Positions 27,180-36,663 of a stretch of 64,000 bases of DNA are shown here, piece after piece. The notes beneath the pieces are model-generated. The model searched no databases, was not told the origin of the DNA, and was given only the letters and a program-made list of their open reading frames with translations. The stretch's first letter is position 1; every line of letters starts with the position of its first letter. Position numbers and translations under genes: made by a program. The stretch comes from Candidatus Thalassarchaeaceae archaeon (GTDB lineage Archaea > Thermoplasmatota > Poseidoniia > Poseidoniales > Thalassarchaeaceae): the NCBI GenBank assembly GCA_030747485.1, contig JASLKP010000006.1, positions 1-64,000 of the forward strand. The letters are read 5' to 3'.

Positions 27180-29015
27180 ATGACTGAGGAATACTCATCA
27201 CACGAATATGATGTTGTCATCATCGGAGCAGGTGGTGCTGGCTTACGGGCAGCAATCGAAGCAACAAGATTGGGTGCATCTGTCGCTGTCATCTGTAAAT
27301 CGATGCTAGGCAAGGCACACACCGTGATGGCTGAAGGTGGAGCAGCAGCAGCTTTGGCAAACAAAGACCCTCGTGATTCGTGGGAAACGCACTTCCGAGA
27401 CACGATGAAAGGTGGGAAGTATCTCAATGATTGGAGAATGGCTGAAATTCATGCAAAGGAATCTCCTGATAGGATTCGTGAACTTGAACAATGGGGTGCA
27501 ATCTTTGATCGAACACCTGAGGGGTTAACCAACCAACGAAATTTCGGTGGCCACACATATCCCCGACTTGCACATATTGGAGACGCAACTGGTCTTGAAC
27601 TCATTCGCACCCTCCAAGAACGCGGAATCCACACTGGAATGGAAGTGTACATGGAATATACTGTGCGCCATATCTTCACTACGGATGGAAGGGCATCTGG
27701 TTGCTTCGCTTACAATCGAGTGGATGGGGCATTACATCTATTCAAAGCCAAGACAATCATACTGGCTACTGGTGGTATCACTCGCTGCTGGGCTGTTTGC
27801 TCAGGATCATGGGAGTATACAGGCGAAGGGCATGCACTCGCATACTGGGCAGGTGCAGAAATGGGTGACATGGAATTTGTACAATTCCATCCGACTGGGA
27901 TGATTTGGCCACCATCAGTCAAAGGTATTCTCGTGACAGAAGGTGTTCGAGGTGAAGGCGGTATGCTTACCAATTCGGAAGGTGAACGATTCATGTTCAA
28001 TTACGTCCCAGAAATGTATCGTGACGAATTCGCTGATACAAAAGAGGAAGCCATGGATTGGGTCAATTCAATTGTTGCTGATGAAACGCCTACTGCACGA
28101 CGCCCCCCTGAGTTGCTTACCAGAGATGTTGTCGCGAAGGCCATCAACTCTGAACGAGAAGCGGGGCGAGCCTCCAAACATGGTGGAGCCTATCTCAACA
28201 TCTCTTGGAGACCAGAGGAACAAGTGAAGAAAAAGTTACCAGGTATGTATCATCAATTCAAGGAACTGGCGGCTGTTGACATTACCAAAGAACCGATGGA
28301 AGTTGGTCCTACTGCACATTATGTCATGGGTGGAGTCAAGGTAGACCCTGTCACTCAAGAGTCCACGGTTTCAGGCTTGTACGCTGCTGGAGAAGCGGCC
28401 ACAGGTTTGCATGGTGCAAACCGGTTGGGAGGAAATTCACTCTCTGACTTGATTACCTTCGGAAAAAGAGCAGGACAATATGCAGCTGAAACATCTGCAG
28501 AAATAGATGACTTTGCTGACATTGATCAAGACGAAATTAATCGTGTGATTGCAGAGACACTTGCACCGTTATCTCGCGATGGTGGTGAAAATCCAGCGAA
28601 AGTAGTCGAGGACCTCCGAGATATGATGCAAGAGAAAGTTGGGATTATTCGACAGGGGCATCAATTAGAGGAGGCACTCAATGAACTGGAAGCATTCCGT
28701 GCACGGGAAGCAACAACCTCTCCAGGTGGCACCCGAATTTACAATCCAGGTTGGCATCAAGCATTGGAAATCGGTGCCATGATTGACATCAGTAAAATGT
28801 GCACATTGGCCGCACTTGCAAGAGAAGAGAGTCGTGGTGGTCACACTCGTTTGGATTACCCCACACCAGATTATTCACATTGGGGTAAAATCAACAGCGT
28901 CATCATGATGGATTCATCAGGAGACATGGAACTGACTCATATCAAGTATCCACCCATTCCAGACCATCTGAAAGAATTACTCGATGCAGATGACTTACAT
29001 GAGGAGGAGGAATGA
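27180..29015 (+). CDS. sdhA: Succinate dehydrogenase, flavoprotein subunit
   Basis: The 611-residue subunit oxidises succinate to fumarate with covalently bound FAD. It has the N-terminal FAD fold [15 protein letters not shown], the histidine in FGGHTYPR that usually carries the flavin, the GDATG region, HPTGM and the C-terminal [18 protein letters not shown]. The long upstream frame (from 27060) overlaps sdhC, so the ATG at 27180 is the start, one base after the sdhC stop. The protein ends in four Glu codons whose GAGGAGG bases also form the ribosome site of sdhB. Confidence 0.96.
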   Translation: MTEEYSSHEYDVVIIGAGGAGLRAAIEATRLGASVAVICKSMLGKAHTVMAEGGAAAALANKDPRDSWETHFRDTMKGGKYLNDWRMAEIHAKESPDRIRELEQWGAIFDRTPEGLTNQRNFGGHTYPRLAHIGDATGLELIRTLQERGIHTGMEVYMEYTVRHIFTTDGRASGCFAYNRVDGALHLFKAKTIILATGGITRCWAVCSGSWEYTGEGHALAYWAGAEMGDMEFVQFHPTGMIWPPSVKGILVTEGVRGEGGMLTNSEGERFMFNYVPEMYRDEFADTKEEAMDWVNSIVADETPTARRPPELLTRDVVAKAINSEREAGRASKHGGAYLNISWRPEEQVKKKLPGMYHQFKELAAVDITKEPMEVGPTAHYVMGGVKVDPVTQESTVSGLYAAGEAATGLHGANRLGGNSLSDLITFGKRAGQYAAETSAEIDDFADIDQDEINRVIAETLAPLSRDGGENPAKVVEDLRDMMQEKVGIIRQGHQLEEALNELEAFRAREATTSPGGTRIYNPGWHQALEIGAMIDISKMCTLAALAREESRGGHTRLDYPTPDYSHWGKINSVIMMDSSGDMELTHIKYPPIPDHLKELLDADDLHEEEE

Positions 29016-29017
29016 AT

Positions 29018-29782
29018 ATGGGTGAAGATGTAACATTCCGAGTATTCAGGGGAGAAGCCAATGAAGAAGGGACACCCTCTGGAGAGATGGTTGACTATAC
29101 TGTCGAAATGGATGAGGGAATGGTTGTTCTCGATGTCATCCATAGTATTCAGGCAGAACATGCTCCTGACTTGTCTTGCCGTTGGAACTGTAAAGCAGGG
29201 AAGTGCGGTTCATGTGGTGCAGAAGTGAATGGTAAATCACGTCTCATGTGTATGACCAGAATGGAGGATATCATCGAAGAGACTCCAGAAAATACACCGA
29301 TTGTAGTCAAACCGATGCAAGCGTTCCCGTTGACAAAAGATCTTGTCACCGATGTACAATGGGCGTATGACTTGAACAAAACCATCCCACCACTCAAGGG
29401 TCCAGAGGAAATGGATTGGAAATTCGATCAAAACGAAGCAGATCGTGTTCAAGAATTCCGAGCCTGCATCGAATGCATGCTTTGCGTGAATACTTGCCAC
29501 GTCATGCGTGAGCACCAACTCTTCGACGAATTTGCTGGACCGAGATTCTTCGTTCGATTGGCGAACCTAGAGATGCATCCAATGGATGAAGATGATCGCC
29601 TTGCAATGATTAAGGATGATTTCGGTTTGGGATATTGTAACATTACACGATGTTGTACAGAAGTCTGTCCAGCTGGCATTAATATCACAGATAACGCCAT
29701 CATTCCATTGAAGGAAAGAGTCGTGACAGAGTACTACGACCCAATCACAATCATTGCAAAGAAGGTCGGACTTCGGAAGTGA
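29018..29782 (+). CDS. sdhB: Succinate dehydrogenase, iron-sulfur subunit
   Basis: The 254-residue subunit passes electrons from the flavin to quinone. It has the N-terminal [2Fe-2S] ferredoxin motif (CRWNCKAGKCGSCG with a fourth Cys in RLMC), then two cysteine clusters near residues 148-160 (CIECMLCVNTC) and 208-220 (CNITRCCTEVCPAG) for the [4Fe-4S] and third cluster. Two ATGs are possible: 29012 overlaps the sdhA stop, while 29018 is seven bases after GAGGAGGAGG and is preferred. It completes a C-A-B operon for complex II. Confidence 0.95.
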   Translation: MGEDVTFRVFRGEANEEGTPSGEMVDYTVEMDEGMVVLDVIHSIQAEHAPDLSCRWNCKAGKCGSCGAEVNGKSRLMCMTRMEDIIEETPENTPIVVKPMQAFPLTKDLVTDVQWAYDLNKTIPPLKGPEEMDWKFDQNEADRVQEFRACIECMLCVNTCHVMREHQLFDEFAGPRFFVRLANLEMHPMDEDDRLAMIKDDFGLGYCNITRCCTEVCPAGINITDNAIIPLKERVVTEYYDPITIIAKKVGLRK

Positions 29783-29787
29783 TTCGA

Positions 29788-29829
29788 AATAAAAAAAGGG
29801 CGACTCGGGGGCAGCGAAGCCGCCCCCGA
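29788..29829 (-). terminator. Probable terminator of the MC1 gene (minus strand)
   Basis: On the minus strand, an 8-bp G+C-rich stem (29805-29812 with 29822-29829, TCGGGGGC/GCCCCCGA) is followed by a T-rich tract including T7 (29791-29797). This lies downstream of the MC1 gene and suits a strong terminator for an abundant transcript. T-runs alone can terminate archaeal RNA polymerase; the stem may add stability. It also sits in the 3' region of the convergent sdhB gene. Confidence 0.6.
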
Positions 29830-29880
29830 ATCACCCGTGTGTCATCGTTGTTGGATCAGGTCAATTCGTTGTGAATTTAA

Positions 29881-30150
29881 TCAAAGATGATCAACGCGAA
29901 TCTTCTTCACGTTGGCCTTCTTAATCTTACCCTTACCCTTCAGCCACGCTGGTGCAGATGCTGGGGGGTCAACCATTGAGATTGAACCCGTAAACACGTG
30001 CACGCGCTTGGTTCCGCGCTCGCGTAGGTGTATGTCAGTTGCGCCACGAGTGGCTGCCTTCAAAGCCGCGCCACGAGGCTGGCGGCTTGCGAAGACCTGG
30101 CTTGTGTCTTTTCCGCCCTTCATCAGAACGAAGTATTTCTTTTCTCCCAT
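29881..30150 (-). CDS. Archaeal chromosomal protein MC1
   Basis: The 89-residue basic protein matches the MC1 non-histone chromatin family: KKYFVLMKGGKDTSQVFASR, then RGAALKAATRGATDIHLRERGTKRVHVF, and a C-terminal PAWLKGKGKIKKANVKKIRV. MC1 binds DNA as a monomer and bends it sharply, with a preference for distorted or cruciform structures. GAGGTGAT stands before the ATG and a hairpin plus T-tract lies downstream, so it is probably transcribed alone and strongly. The MC1 preference for non-B DNA is notable given the hairpins in this window. Confidence 0.92.
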   Translation of the reverse strand: MGEKKYFVLMKGGKDTSQVFASRQPRGAALKAATRGATDIHLRERGTKRVHVFTGSISMVDPPASAPAWLKGKGKIKKANVKKIRVDHL

Positions 30151-30379
30151 AGAGTATCACCTCTGAAACCCACGCACTTACAAGGCACTTTAATGGTTCC
30201 GCCTAAAAAACGCACTACTGCGCCCCAATTGGGGGTTTTTTCGATTTTCCGAGTGGCGAGAAAACAGGGCTTCAGTGCCTTGATTTTCCAATTTTTATTG
30301 AAATTCAAACGTGATGTTCAACAAATTTCAGATGGAAAATCAAGATAGGGGCACAGTGCATTGATTACAAAAAATTGGT

Positions 30380-30613
30380 TCAAATTTCAGCGCCTGCAAG
30401 AGTCTTGGTATCTGTGACACCATCAATTTGACGAATGTGTTCAACCACAACTGCAGCGATTCCACTCAAATTTTCTGCTTCCATTTTGAGGATGAGATCA
30501 TAGTCTCCAAACAGTAAGGTTGCATCAATGACAGCATCCAATTCCTTGGCCTGTTGATAGACGTCAAATTCCTTTCCTGGACTCACATTGATGAGAACAT
30601 ATCCAACTGCCAT
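30380..30613 (-). CDS. Stand-alone Lrp/AsnC ligand-binding (RAM) domain protein
   Basis: The 77-residue protein is the alpha/beta RAM domain of Lrp/AsnC regulators without a DNA-binding helix-turn-helix: VGYVLINVSPGKEFDVYQQ, then DATLLFGDYDLILKMEAEN and a helix ending IRQIDGVTDTKTL. Such stand-alone modules oligomerise and bind amino acids or modulate full-length Lrp proteins. No SD is visible, so it may be leaderless. The roughly 230-base gap between it and MC1 is A+T-rich and contains a CCCCAATTGGGG palindrome at 30223-30234, but I support no further gene there. Confidence 0.85.
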   Translation of the reverse strand: MAVGYVLINVSPGKEFDVYQQAKELDAVIDATLLFGDYDLILKMEAENLSGIAAVVVEHIRQIDGVTDTKTLAGAEI

Positions 30614-30659
30614 CTGAATCAGTTCTGTCTAAGGGGTACGGTTCTTCAAACGTTCGCAA

Positions 30660-33600
30660 TTACTCTTCTTCTCGATATGCATCAATTTGTTCCTGAGACC
30701 AACCAGCCTCAATCAATTGTTCATCGGTCCAATCTGTAATTTCAGTCATTTCAGACAATGATGTAGGCGATAACCCCGCCATTTCCAACAAAATCTCATC
30801 ACTTTCCTCTCCTGCTGTTTTGGACCATGCATCATCTGGTAGAACTTCTTCTTCAATTGGAAGGTCATCAGAGCGGTTGGAGACGAATATACCAGAGATA
30901 AGCAAGAGTAGAAGCAAGAAAAGTCCAACCACTCCAATCACAATTCCAGTCAGTGCAGAAGGAGGACCCTTTGAGGTCTCATCTGTGGTTTCATTTACTG
31001 TAGCGGACTGGTTTGCCTCGCGCGCGCGTAGGAGAATCTCACGATTGACAGACAATCCACTCTCATCTAAACAAGCGATTTGGAAGGTGTAATTGGTCTC
31101 TGAATCACCAGTAGGGGTCCATGCATGAATCCAATCTCCACCAGCATCAGGATGGAATAATTCAGAGATTACAGTGATTCCATTGGGTTCAGTCATTAGA
31201 ATTGAGCACTCAGTGCCATCATTACCATCTGCATCAATAATATTGAACTTCAGAGTAGATTCTTTTCCTGAAGTTAAATCAGTCGGCATCTCTGAGAAAT
31301 CCAATTGTGGTGTTGCACCTCGGAAATCAACCATCAATGGATTTGAAAATCCGTTCAAACCATCAATATCTCGTAGGTATACAATCATCTCAATGGAACC
31401 AAGAGGAAATGAATTCAGATACGAATCTAAGACCAGAATTCGGTAATATCGATTCTCTTCTCCTGTCCCTGGTGTACATGCCGCAGGTGGGACCATCTCA
31501 ATCATGGTCTCGATTGGAGCATTCATTTCGTGGCCGGGTTCTGCTGAGAATTGGATTCCACCTAATTCAATTGGTCTTCCTTCAGGTATTCCAATCCAAA
31601 CGTATACTCCAGTGACACCACGCGTCAAATAATCAACAGAAACACTGCCCTCACAGATGATTGGAGCCGATAATATGGGAGGCGTCAAGAAAACAGGGCG
31701 TGTCCATTCCCATGAAAGATTCGTCCAAGTCCCGTTGGTAATTGTAGCAGTGATAATGCCCTCACCTTGTTCAAGACCTGCAGGGGCTGTGACCGTCGGT
31801 GATGTTACGAGTTGAGAGCCAGAACCTGGCCACTCGATTTCGATTGAGAGTTCAAATTCAACAAACGGGTCATCCTCATCTGTAATTTGAAGATCAATTA
31901 CATCGGACGCACCACTGAGATAATTCACGTTAAGGAGTTCTGCTGTTGGTGCGAGGTCAATTGGAATCAACGTACGATTTGCCCATTCAACCCCCTCGGC
32001 ATAGAGACTCATTTGGATGGGCTCTAGGGACCCACCTGCAGGTGGTTGCCAATTGATTTGGTAACATGTCTGACTACCGGAAGTACTGGAAATTTGAAGT
32101 TGTGGTAAATCGATTCCATCAATTTGAATTCTTGGTGAATCAGGATGATATTGATGATCCAAATCGATGACACACGCGGTGATAATATGCTGCTGGCCTC
32201 GAATCCAACCTGAGGCATTTGGAGATAATGTGTCTGCTCCAGTCCATGGTGAAGCATCAACACCTTCGACGTGTGGACCATACCAAGTAGATGGGGCATC
32301 GACAATGGTGAAGGCATCATCCCATTGCATGCTATCTGAGAGATTTGATGCGTCGACAACAAACCAATGTAAATCAACTGAGGTCAGAGGTATATCGGCT
32401 GGTAATGTGATACTAGCAACCCACCGAGATGGTGAGGATATACTACCTGCGCTGATGTTAGCCCACGAACCATTCCACCAATCCAAACGCCATGAAAGGG
32501 TAGCAGCGACCACACCAAAATCGTCGTCAACTTGAACTTCACAAGTTACAATTCCTCCACGAGCAGCTTCAGTGGTAGAACAAATTGAACCCGTGATTTC
32601 AGGACCTTCGTTAATCTGAGTATTCAGTGTTGCTAGATTGTTATCGATGACTCGCTCTGGGTGTGAATTCGCAGGAATCCATCGAACAATGAACTCGATG
32701 TATCCAGTTCTAACCGGTGTTATATTCACAGGTAAGATTAGGCGACTTCCCTGATCATTGCCACCTGGAATTGTCATTGAAATATTGGCCAATAATATAC
32801 TACCTTGACGATCTCGAACCTCAAGGTAACCTACGGCTTCAGCAGGTGCAAGATTTTCCATGAGTACCTCCAAGGTACCATTCACATCCTTGCTCAACAT
32901 GACGGGGGTGCGTACATCGGAGATATTCACATCATGTAATCGATTAGAATAGGCTGCCATCTTCGGGTCACCAACCACAACACCCATCCATGATAGGAGA
33001 ACGTTGGAAGCCGCATAGCATTCCGCAAGGGTGAAACCTTGAGCATAACATTCGAAGAGTTGTTCTGGATTGGAAATTGCTGATAGATAAGGTTCGTAGA
33101 CATAGCCTTTGACGCCTGAAACGCCATCCTCTAGTAAATCTGCTACGAGGCTTTGTCCATAATCTGTACCTAGAGTGAATGTACGCCCCCCCGTACTCAC
33201 CGCAGTTTCCGCAATGCTTCCATCAAGCCAAGTAAAATGAGGGCGTATTGGATACAACTTGAGAGTATCAAAGAAAATAGATCCATTGTATGTTCCAGAA
33301 TCAAATTCAGCGACCTGGCGAATAGCAATGCTGGTCGCATTAATGTGAGGGCGGAAGCGTAGAACTCGAGATTGCCAATCATCGGAGAATGCTCGACTGT
33401 CTGACTGATTCGTGGAGAGTGATGTCCCGTTGGAATCTAAGGATTCGACCTCTAACCACCAATCGCCTTCGACCCATCCCTCTCTCATTGAATAACCATC
33501 GAGAACCCAAGCATGTTCTTGCAAATCTGATTCGATTGACCAAACCTGTTCTACAAATGCGGTTGAATTTGATGTTGTATTGAATGATGGGCAAATCCAT

Positions 33601-35804
33601 ACAATTTCATCGTGAACGTCTGCAACCTCCTCTTCACTCAATGCAGTTTCCCAAATTTGCACCTCGTCAATGACACCAGTAAAATGAGTGCTACCTGCTC
33701 GATTCACCCCAAATTTGTATAGTTCAATGCTATTGATTGTACCATTGGGAACACTTTGATTGAGAACCTCAACACCATCGATGTAGAGTGTGACATTGTC
33801 GTTTTCAAATGTCGCAACTAGGTGTTGCCATACAGTTGGATCTACGGTTCCAAAACTGTATGAATTATTGTGATATAATTCCCAATTTCCAGGATTTCCA
33901 CCACTGGCCATAATCTGAAATGACTCGTCATCCCCTGCAACATCATTGACCGCAATTGCCGAAGAGTATCGGGGCTGACCAGAATGATTGGCCTGTACCC
34001 AAAGACTGACGGTGAAATCAGTAACCATATCGTCAACATCGACGCGAGCTTCATCGTCAACACCATCAAAGAAAGCACAGTTGCCCAAAACACAAGTTCG
34101 CCATTGGCTACCATTTGTTCCTGTGAAATTGAGGTGGGCTGAGCCAACAGAGTCGTTGGCAACATCGCCGCTGTTCTCATCAAATTCCCAATGATGGATG
34201 AGTTCCGATTCGCGAACGGGATGACTGCTACCACGTGTAAGAACATTTGTTGGAACGGTTTGCTTAGAGATTCCGGGGCCTTCCCATTTGAGTTCTAACC
34301 CTGCATAACCACCATGCTCAAAGAACTCTGTTCGCAACTCGTGCTCACCAGTTTCAAGCCATACTATTCCTGACTGCTCCTGCATGGAGTGGTGTCCTTG
34401 ATTATCTACAATTTCAACATCATCAATCCAAAGTTTGGACCCATCATCACTGCGCAAATAGAATGTCCAATTCCCAGTTGTTGGAATATGAATTACGCCC
34501 GTATGCCTAGCGCTCCAATATTCAAGGAAGCGACTGTCTAATCCAGTCCAAGCATGCTGTGTTGATGGCCAGTCGATGTTTGGTTCATGTCGAACGAAAT
34601 CCGGTGTTCGTCCTGATAAGTTAACCATGGTACTAACATTGTATGTCACACCATTGTTATCGAAGTATTCAGCCAACAATCCATTGGTAGTGGATGCATC
34701 GTTAGCACCACATGGGGCATCCTCAAGTCGGCCCTCCATAGCAGCATTCCCATTTCTCTTGGTCTCTGTCTGCCGGGCCCACCACCATTGTTCACCTGGA
34801 GACAGTGAAGGACCTACGCCGTCCCAATATCTTGAGCCAGTTGACCATGAACCATCCGATGTATCATATCCTGAATTTGACAATTCATTGTTCGCCCAAA
34901 CCCCATCGTTACTACCCCAAGAGGTGTACATCGAGACATTCTCCATGTCGGTGACGAATGTATTGTTTTGATTGAAATGTATAGGGAAGCCCATGCTTGA
35001 AATGGTCGCATCAGTCGTGTAGAGGAGATCATTCCACCACTTGTAACCTGAACCATTTCGATTTGTTGCCAAATCCAACACGGTTAGTCCATGTTGTCCA
35101 AAACTATTGTTGGTCTTTTCAATGAGATTTAGTGCGGTATCCAAATCATAACCAGTCAATCGAGTGACAAGATAGTAGCCTTGTTCTAATCGGTTAAATT
35201 CACTCATCTCATTTCCAGCGGCTAAACCATAGTTTGAGGTTGCATACCAATCTGCATGAATGCTACTGGCAAATGGACCACCTATCAATGCAATTTCAGA
35301 ATCAAAAGAGGCCCGAGAGTTGGTCCCACCATTCACTCGGAGAGGTACGCCTTTCGTCGTCACCAGAACATTGAGTTCAGTGAGATTTCGATTCTGAATC
35401 ATTTCTTGAATTGGTGTAACGAAGAATGTGTCGAATTGATCATTGTTGATTGTCTCCCCCGTAGGAGTGCTCTCATTGGTCAATAAGAAGATCCGTTCAG
35501 AAGGGATGCCTCTAGCATCTGCAAATGCATATCCAATGACTCTGCTGACTTCACTTTCGTTATTGATAATAATCGCGACATCACTGTAATCTGCCATCGA
35601 CATATGATTGAATGGAGTCGAAACTGCAACGTCTCTAAACGGTGTTTCATTCCAAGAATCAACATGCACCCCTCCTTCGGAGGGAAGGTTCTCAATCGCT
35701 TGAATCGGAGTGAAAGATGCCCAAGATTGCAGCAAAATTAGCAAGACCAGAGCATAGGCCTGACGGGAACGCACGGCTTCGCACGCCCTACATCGACATT
35801 TCAC
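30660..35804 (-). CDS. Giant surface protein with PA14 and LamG domains
   Basis: A 1714-residue secreted protein. A signal peptide near residues 15-36 is followed by a region like the TIGR03790 family (about 70-350: DVAIIINNESEVSRVIGYAFA, VLVTTKGVPLRV). A PA14 domain (about 374-515, RSDDGSKLWIDDVEI) and a LamG/concanavalin-like domain (about 535-725) come next. A TIGR03790-like C-terminal part resumes at 860-955 (GVSGVKGYVYEPYLSAI). Several Ig-like repeats lead to one membrane helix near 1620 and an acidic tail ending EEE. PA14 and LamG bind glycans, so it may grip polysaccharide at the cell surface. The start is uncertain (GTG at 35804 or 35774). Confidence 0.8.
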   Translation of the reverse strand: MKCRCRACEAVRSRQAYALVLLILLQSWASFTPIQAIENLPSEGGVHVDSWNETPFRDVAVSTPFNHMSMADYSDVAIIINNESEVSRVIGYAFADARGIPSERIFLLTNESTPTGETINNDQFDTFFVTPIQEMIQNRNLTELNVLVTTKGVPLRVNGGTNSRASFDSEIALIGGPFASSIHADWYATSNYGLAAGNEMSEFNRLEQGYYLVTRLTGYDLDTALNLIEKTNNSFGQHGLTVLDLATNRNGSGYKWWNDLLYTTDATISSMGFPIHFNQNNTFVTDMENVSMYTSWGSNDGVWANNELSNSGYDTSDGSWSTGSRYWDGVGPSLSPGEQWWWARQTETKRNGNAAMEGRLEDAPCGANDASTTNGLLAEYFDNNGVTYNVSTMVNLSGRTPDFVRHEPNIDWPSTQHAWTGLDSRFLEYWSARHTGVIHIPTTGNWTFYLRSDDGSKLWIDDVEIVDNQGHHSMQEQSGIVWLETGEHELRTEFFEHGGYAGLELKWEGPGISKQTVPTNVLTRGSSHPVRESELIHHWEFDENSGDVANDSVGSAHLNFTGTNGSQWRTCVLGNCAFFDGVDDEARVDVDDMVTDFTVSLWVQANHSGQPRYSSAIAVNDVAGDDESFQIMASGGNPGNWELYHNNSYSFGTVDPTVWQHLVATFENDNVTLYIDGVEVLNQSVPNGTINSIELYKFGVNRAGSTHFTGVIDEVQIWETALSEEEVADVHDEIVWICPSFNTTSNSTAFVEQVWSIESDLQEHAWVLDGYSMREGWVEGDWWLEVESLDSNGTSLSTNQSDSRAFSDDWQSRVLRFRPHINATSIAIRQVAEFDSGTYNGSIFFDTLKLYPIRPHFTWLDGSIAETAVSTGGRTFTLGTDYGQSLVADLLEDGVSGVKGYVYEPYLSAISNPEQLFECYAQGFTLAECYAASNVLLSWMGVVVGDPKMAAYSNRLHDVNISDVRTPVMLSKDVNGTLEVLMENLAPAEAVGYLEVRDRQGSILLANISMTIPGGNDQGSRLILPVNITPVRTGYIEFIVRWIPANSHPERVIDNNLATLNTQINEGPEITGSICSTTEAARGGIVTCEVQVDDDFGVVAATLSWRLDWWNGSWANISAGSISSPSRWVASITLPADIPLTSVDLHWFVVDASNLSDSMQWDDAFTIVDAPSTWYGPHVEGVDASPWTGADTLSPNASGWIRGQQHIITACVIDLDHQYHPDSPRIQIDGIDLPQLQISSTSGSQTCYQINWQPPAGGSLEPIQMSLYAEGVEWANRTLIPIDLAPTAELLNVNYLSGASDVIDLQITDEDDPFVEFELSIEIEWPGSGSQLVTSPTVTAPAGLEQGEGIITATITNGTWTNLSWEWTRPVFLTPPILSAPIICEGSVSVDYLTRGVTGVYVWIGIPEGRPIELGGIQFSAEPGHEMNAPIETMIEMVPPAACTPGTGEENRYYRILVLDSYLNSFPLGSIEMIVYLRDIDGLNGFSNPLMVDFRGATPQLDFSEMPTDLTSGKESTLKFNIIDADGNDGTECSILMTEPNGITVISELFHPDAGGDWIHAWTPTGDSETNYTFQIACLDESGLSVNREILLRAREANQSATVNETTDETSKGPPSALTGIVIGVVGLFLLLLLLISGIFVSNRSDDLPIEEEVLPDDAWSKTAGEESDEILLEMAGLSPTSLSEMTEITDWTDEQLIEAGWSQEQIDAYREEE

Positions 35805-35823
35805 GGTGTCGGGCAGATGTCAA

Positions 35824-35840
35824 CGGCACCTATGGTGCCG
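35824..35840. repeat. C-RTA-G triloop hairpin 5
   Basis: A perfect 7-bp stem (CGGCACC/GGTGCCG) around TAT (ATA on minus), in the divergent gap between the giant surface protein and the macro-domain gene. Confidence 0.7.
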
Positions 35841-35903
35841 AGTCAAACAATCCGGACCTCTTCGACGATTGACATAAAGCCCACCGGCCCCTCTCGCGAA
35901 AAT

Positions 35904-36542
35904 ATGGCCGACGTTATCATTGCACGAGAATGCCGCCATTCTCGATTGCGAGTCATTGCTGGTGACTTGACAAAATATGAAGCCGATATCAGTGTGACAA
36001 CGGCCAATAATCGCCTTGCTGGCCGAGAAGGTCTGGACGCAAAGATGCATGCGGCTGCAGGAGAAGAACTTCGAGAAGCTTGCATGGAGATTGCAAAGGA
36101 ACAGCGAGCACAGAATTTGCAACCATGTCCTGTTGGAAATGCAGTGACTACCCCTGGATTCAATTTACCATGTAAACACTTGATTCATGTTGTTGGACCT
36201 GATTGCCGTAGACCCAGTCAAGATGAAGGCCGTCGAGAGATGATTGCCGATGCTTATGCCGCTCTGTTTGAACAGGTCAAGGCCATCGGAGGTGCAGAAA
36301 CAATGGTCTGCCCACCCATTTCAATGGGCATTTTTGCATATCCTAATCGCGAAGGTGCTCGTATGACAATGGAAATAGTTCTCGGATGGTTGGATGGTGA
36401 AGAAGAACCTGGAATTCAGGACTTTGTTCTACTCGTCAACGATGAAAACTTCGTGAAGAATCTCAAGACCGTTTACCGTGAATCAGAAGACCAATTTCCA
36501 GGTACTGATTGTACGCGAGAATATCGCAAGCGTCGGTTCTGA
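35904..36542 (+). CDS. Macro-domain protein
   Basis: The 212-residue protein carries a macro domain: LRVIAGDLTKYEADISVTTANN is the classic N-terminal strand and Asn motif that cradles ADP-ribose. A glycine-containing helix cap (AGREGLDAKMHAAAG), HVVGPD and VCPPISMGIFAYP (the phosphate-binding loop) follow. It may bind or hydrolyse ADP-ribose or its derivatives. The frame opens at 35817, but that start is only 12 bases from the divergent gene and overlaps hairpin 5; I prefer the ATG at 35904. A tRNA gene begins four bases after its stop codon. Confidence 0.85.
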   Translation: MADVIIARECRHSRLRVIAGDLTKYEADISVTTANNRLAGREGLDAKMHAAAGEELREACMEIAKEQRAQNLQPCPVGNAVTTPGFNLPCKHLIHVVGPDCRRPSQDEGRREMIADAYAALFEQVKAIGGAETMVCPPISMGIFAYPNREGARMTMEIVLGWLDGEEEPGIQDFVLLVNDENFVKNLKTVYRESEDQFPGTDCTREYRKRRF

Positions 36543-36546
36543 ACAA

Positions 36547-36618
36547 GCGCACGTGATCTAGCGGTTATGATGTATGGTTCCCAACCATGCCACCCGAGTT
36601 CAAATCTCGGCGTGCGCA
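36547..36618 (+). tRNA. tRNA-Gly (anticodon CCC)
   Basis: A 72-nt cloverleaf. The acceptor stem GCGCACG/CGTGCGC is perfect with discriminator A at 36618. The D arm contains AGCGGTTA. The anticodon stem has the seven-base loop TTCCCAA (anticodon CCC at 36580-36582), the variable loop has four bases, and the T arm is CCGAG-TTCAAAT-CTCGG. No intron and no encoded CCA. It starts four bases after the macro-domain gene. Confidence 0.95.
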
Positions 36619-36663
36619 CCTGTGCATTCACCACAATCAGTCATCATCAATTGAACAATTCGG

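Noticed and set aside
30223-30234. CCCCAATTGGGG followed by a T-run as a plus-strand terminator
   Set aside because: No plus-strand gene ends nearby, and the dyad has no loop, so a hairpin is unlikely.
30223-30348. Plus-strand frame of about 51 codons (start MVPPKKRTTAP) in the gap between MC1 and the Lrp-type gene
   Set aside because: Composition is odd, it overlaps a palindrome and a probable promoter region, and no motif or ribosome site supports it.
35664-35682. Short hairpin CCTCC-TTC-GGAGG resembling the triloop family
   Set aside because: It lies inside a coding region and its loop is TTC, not the RTA core.
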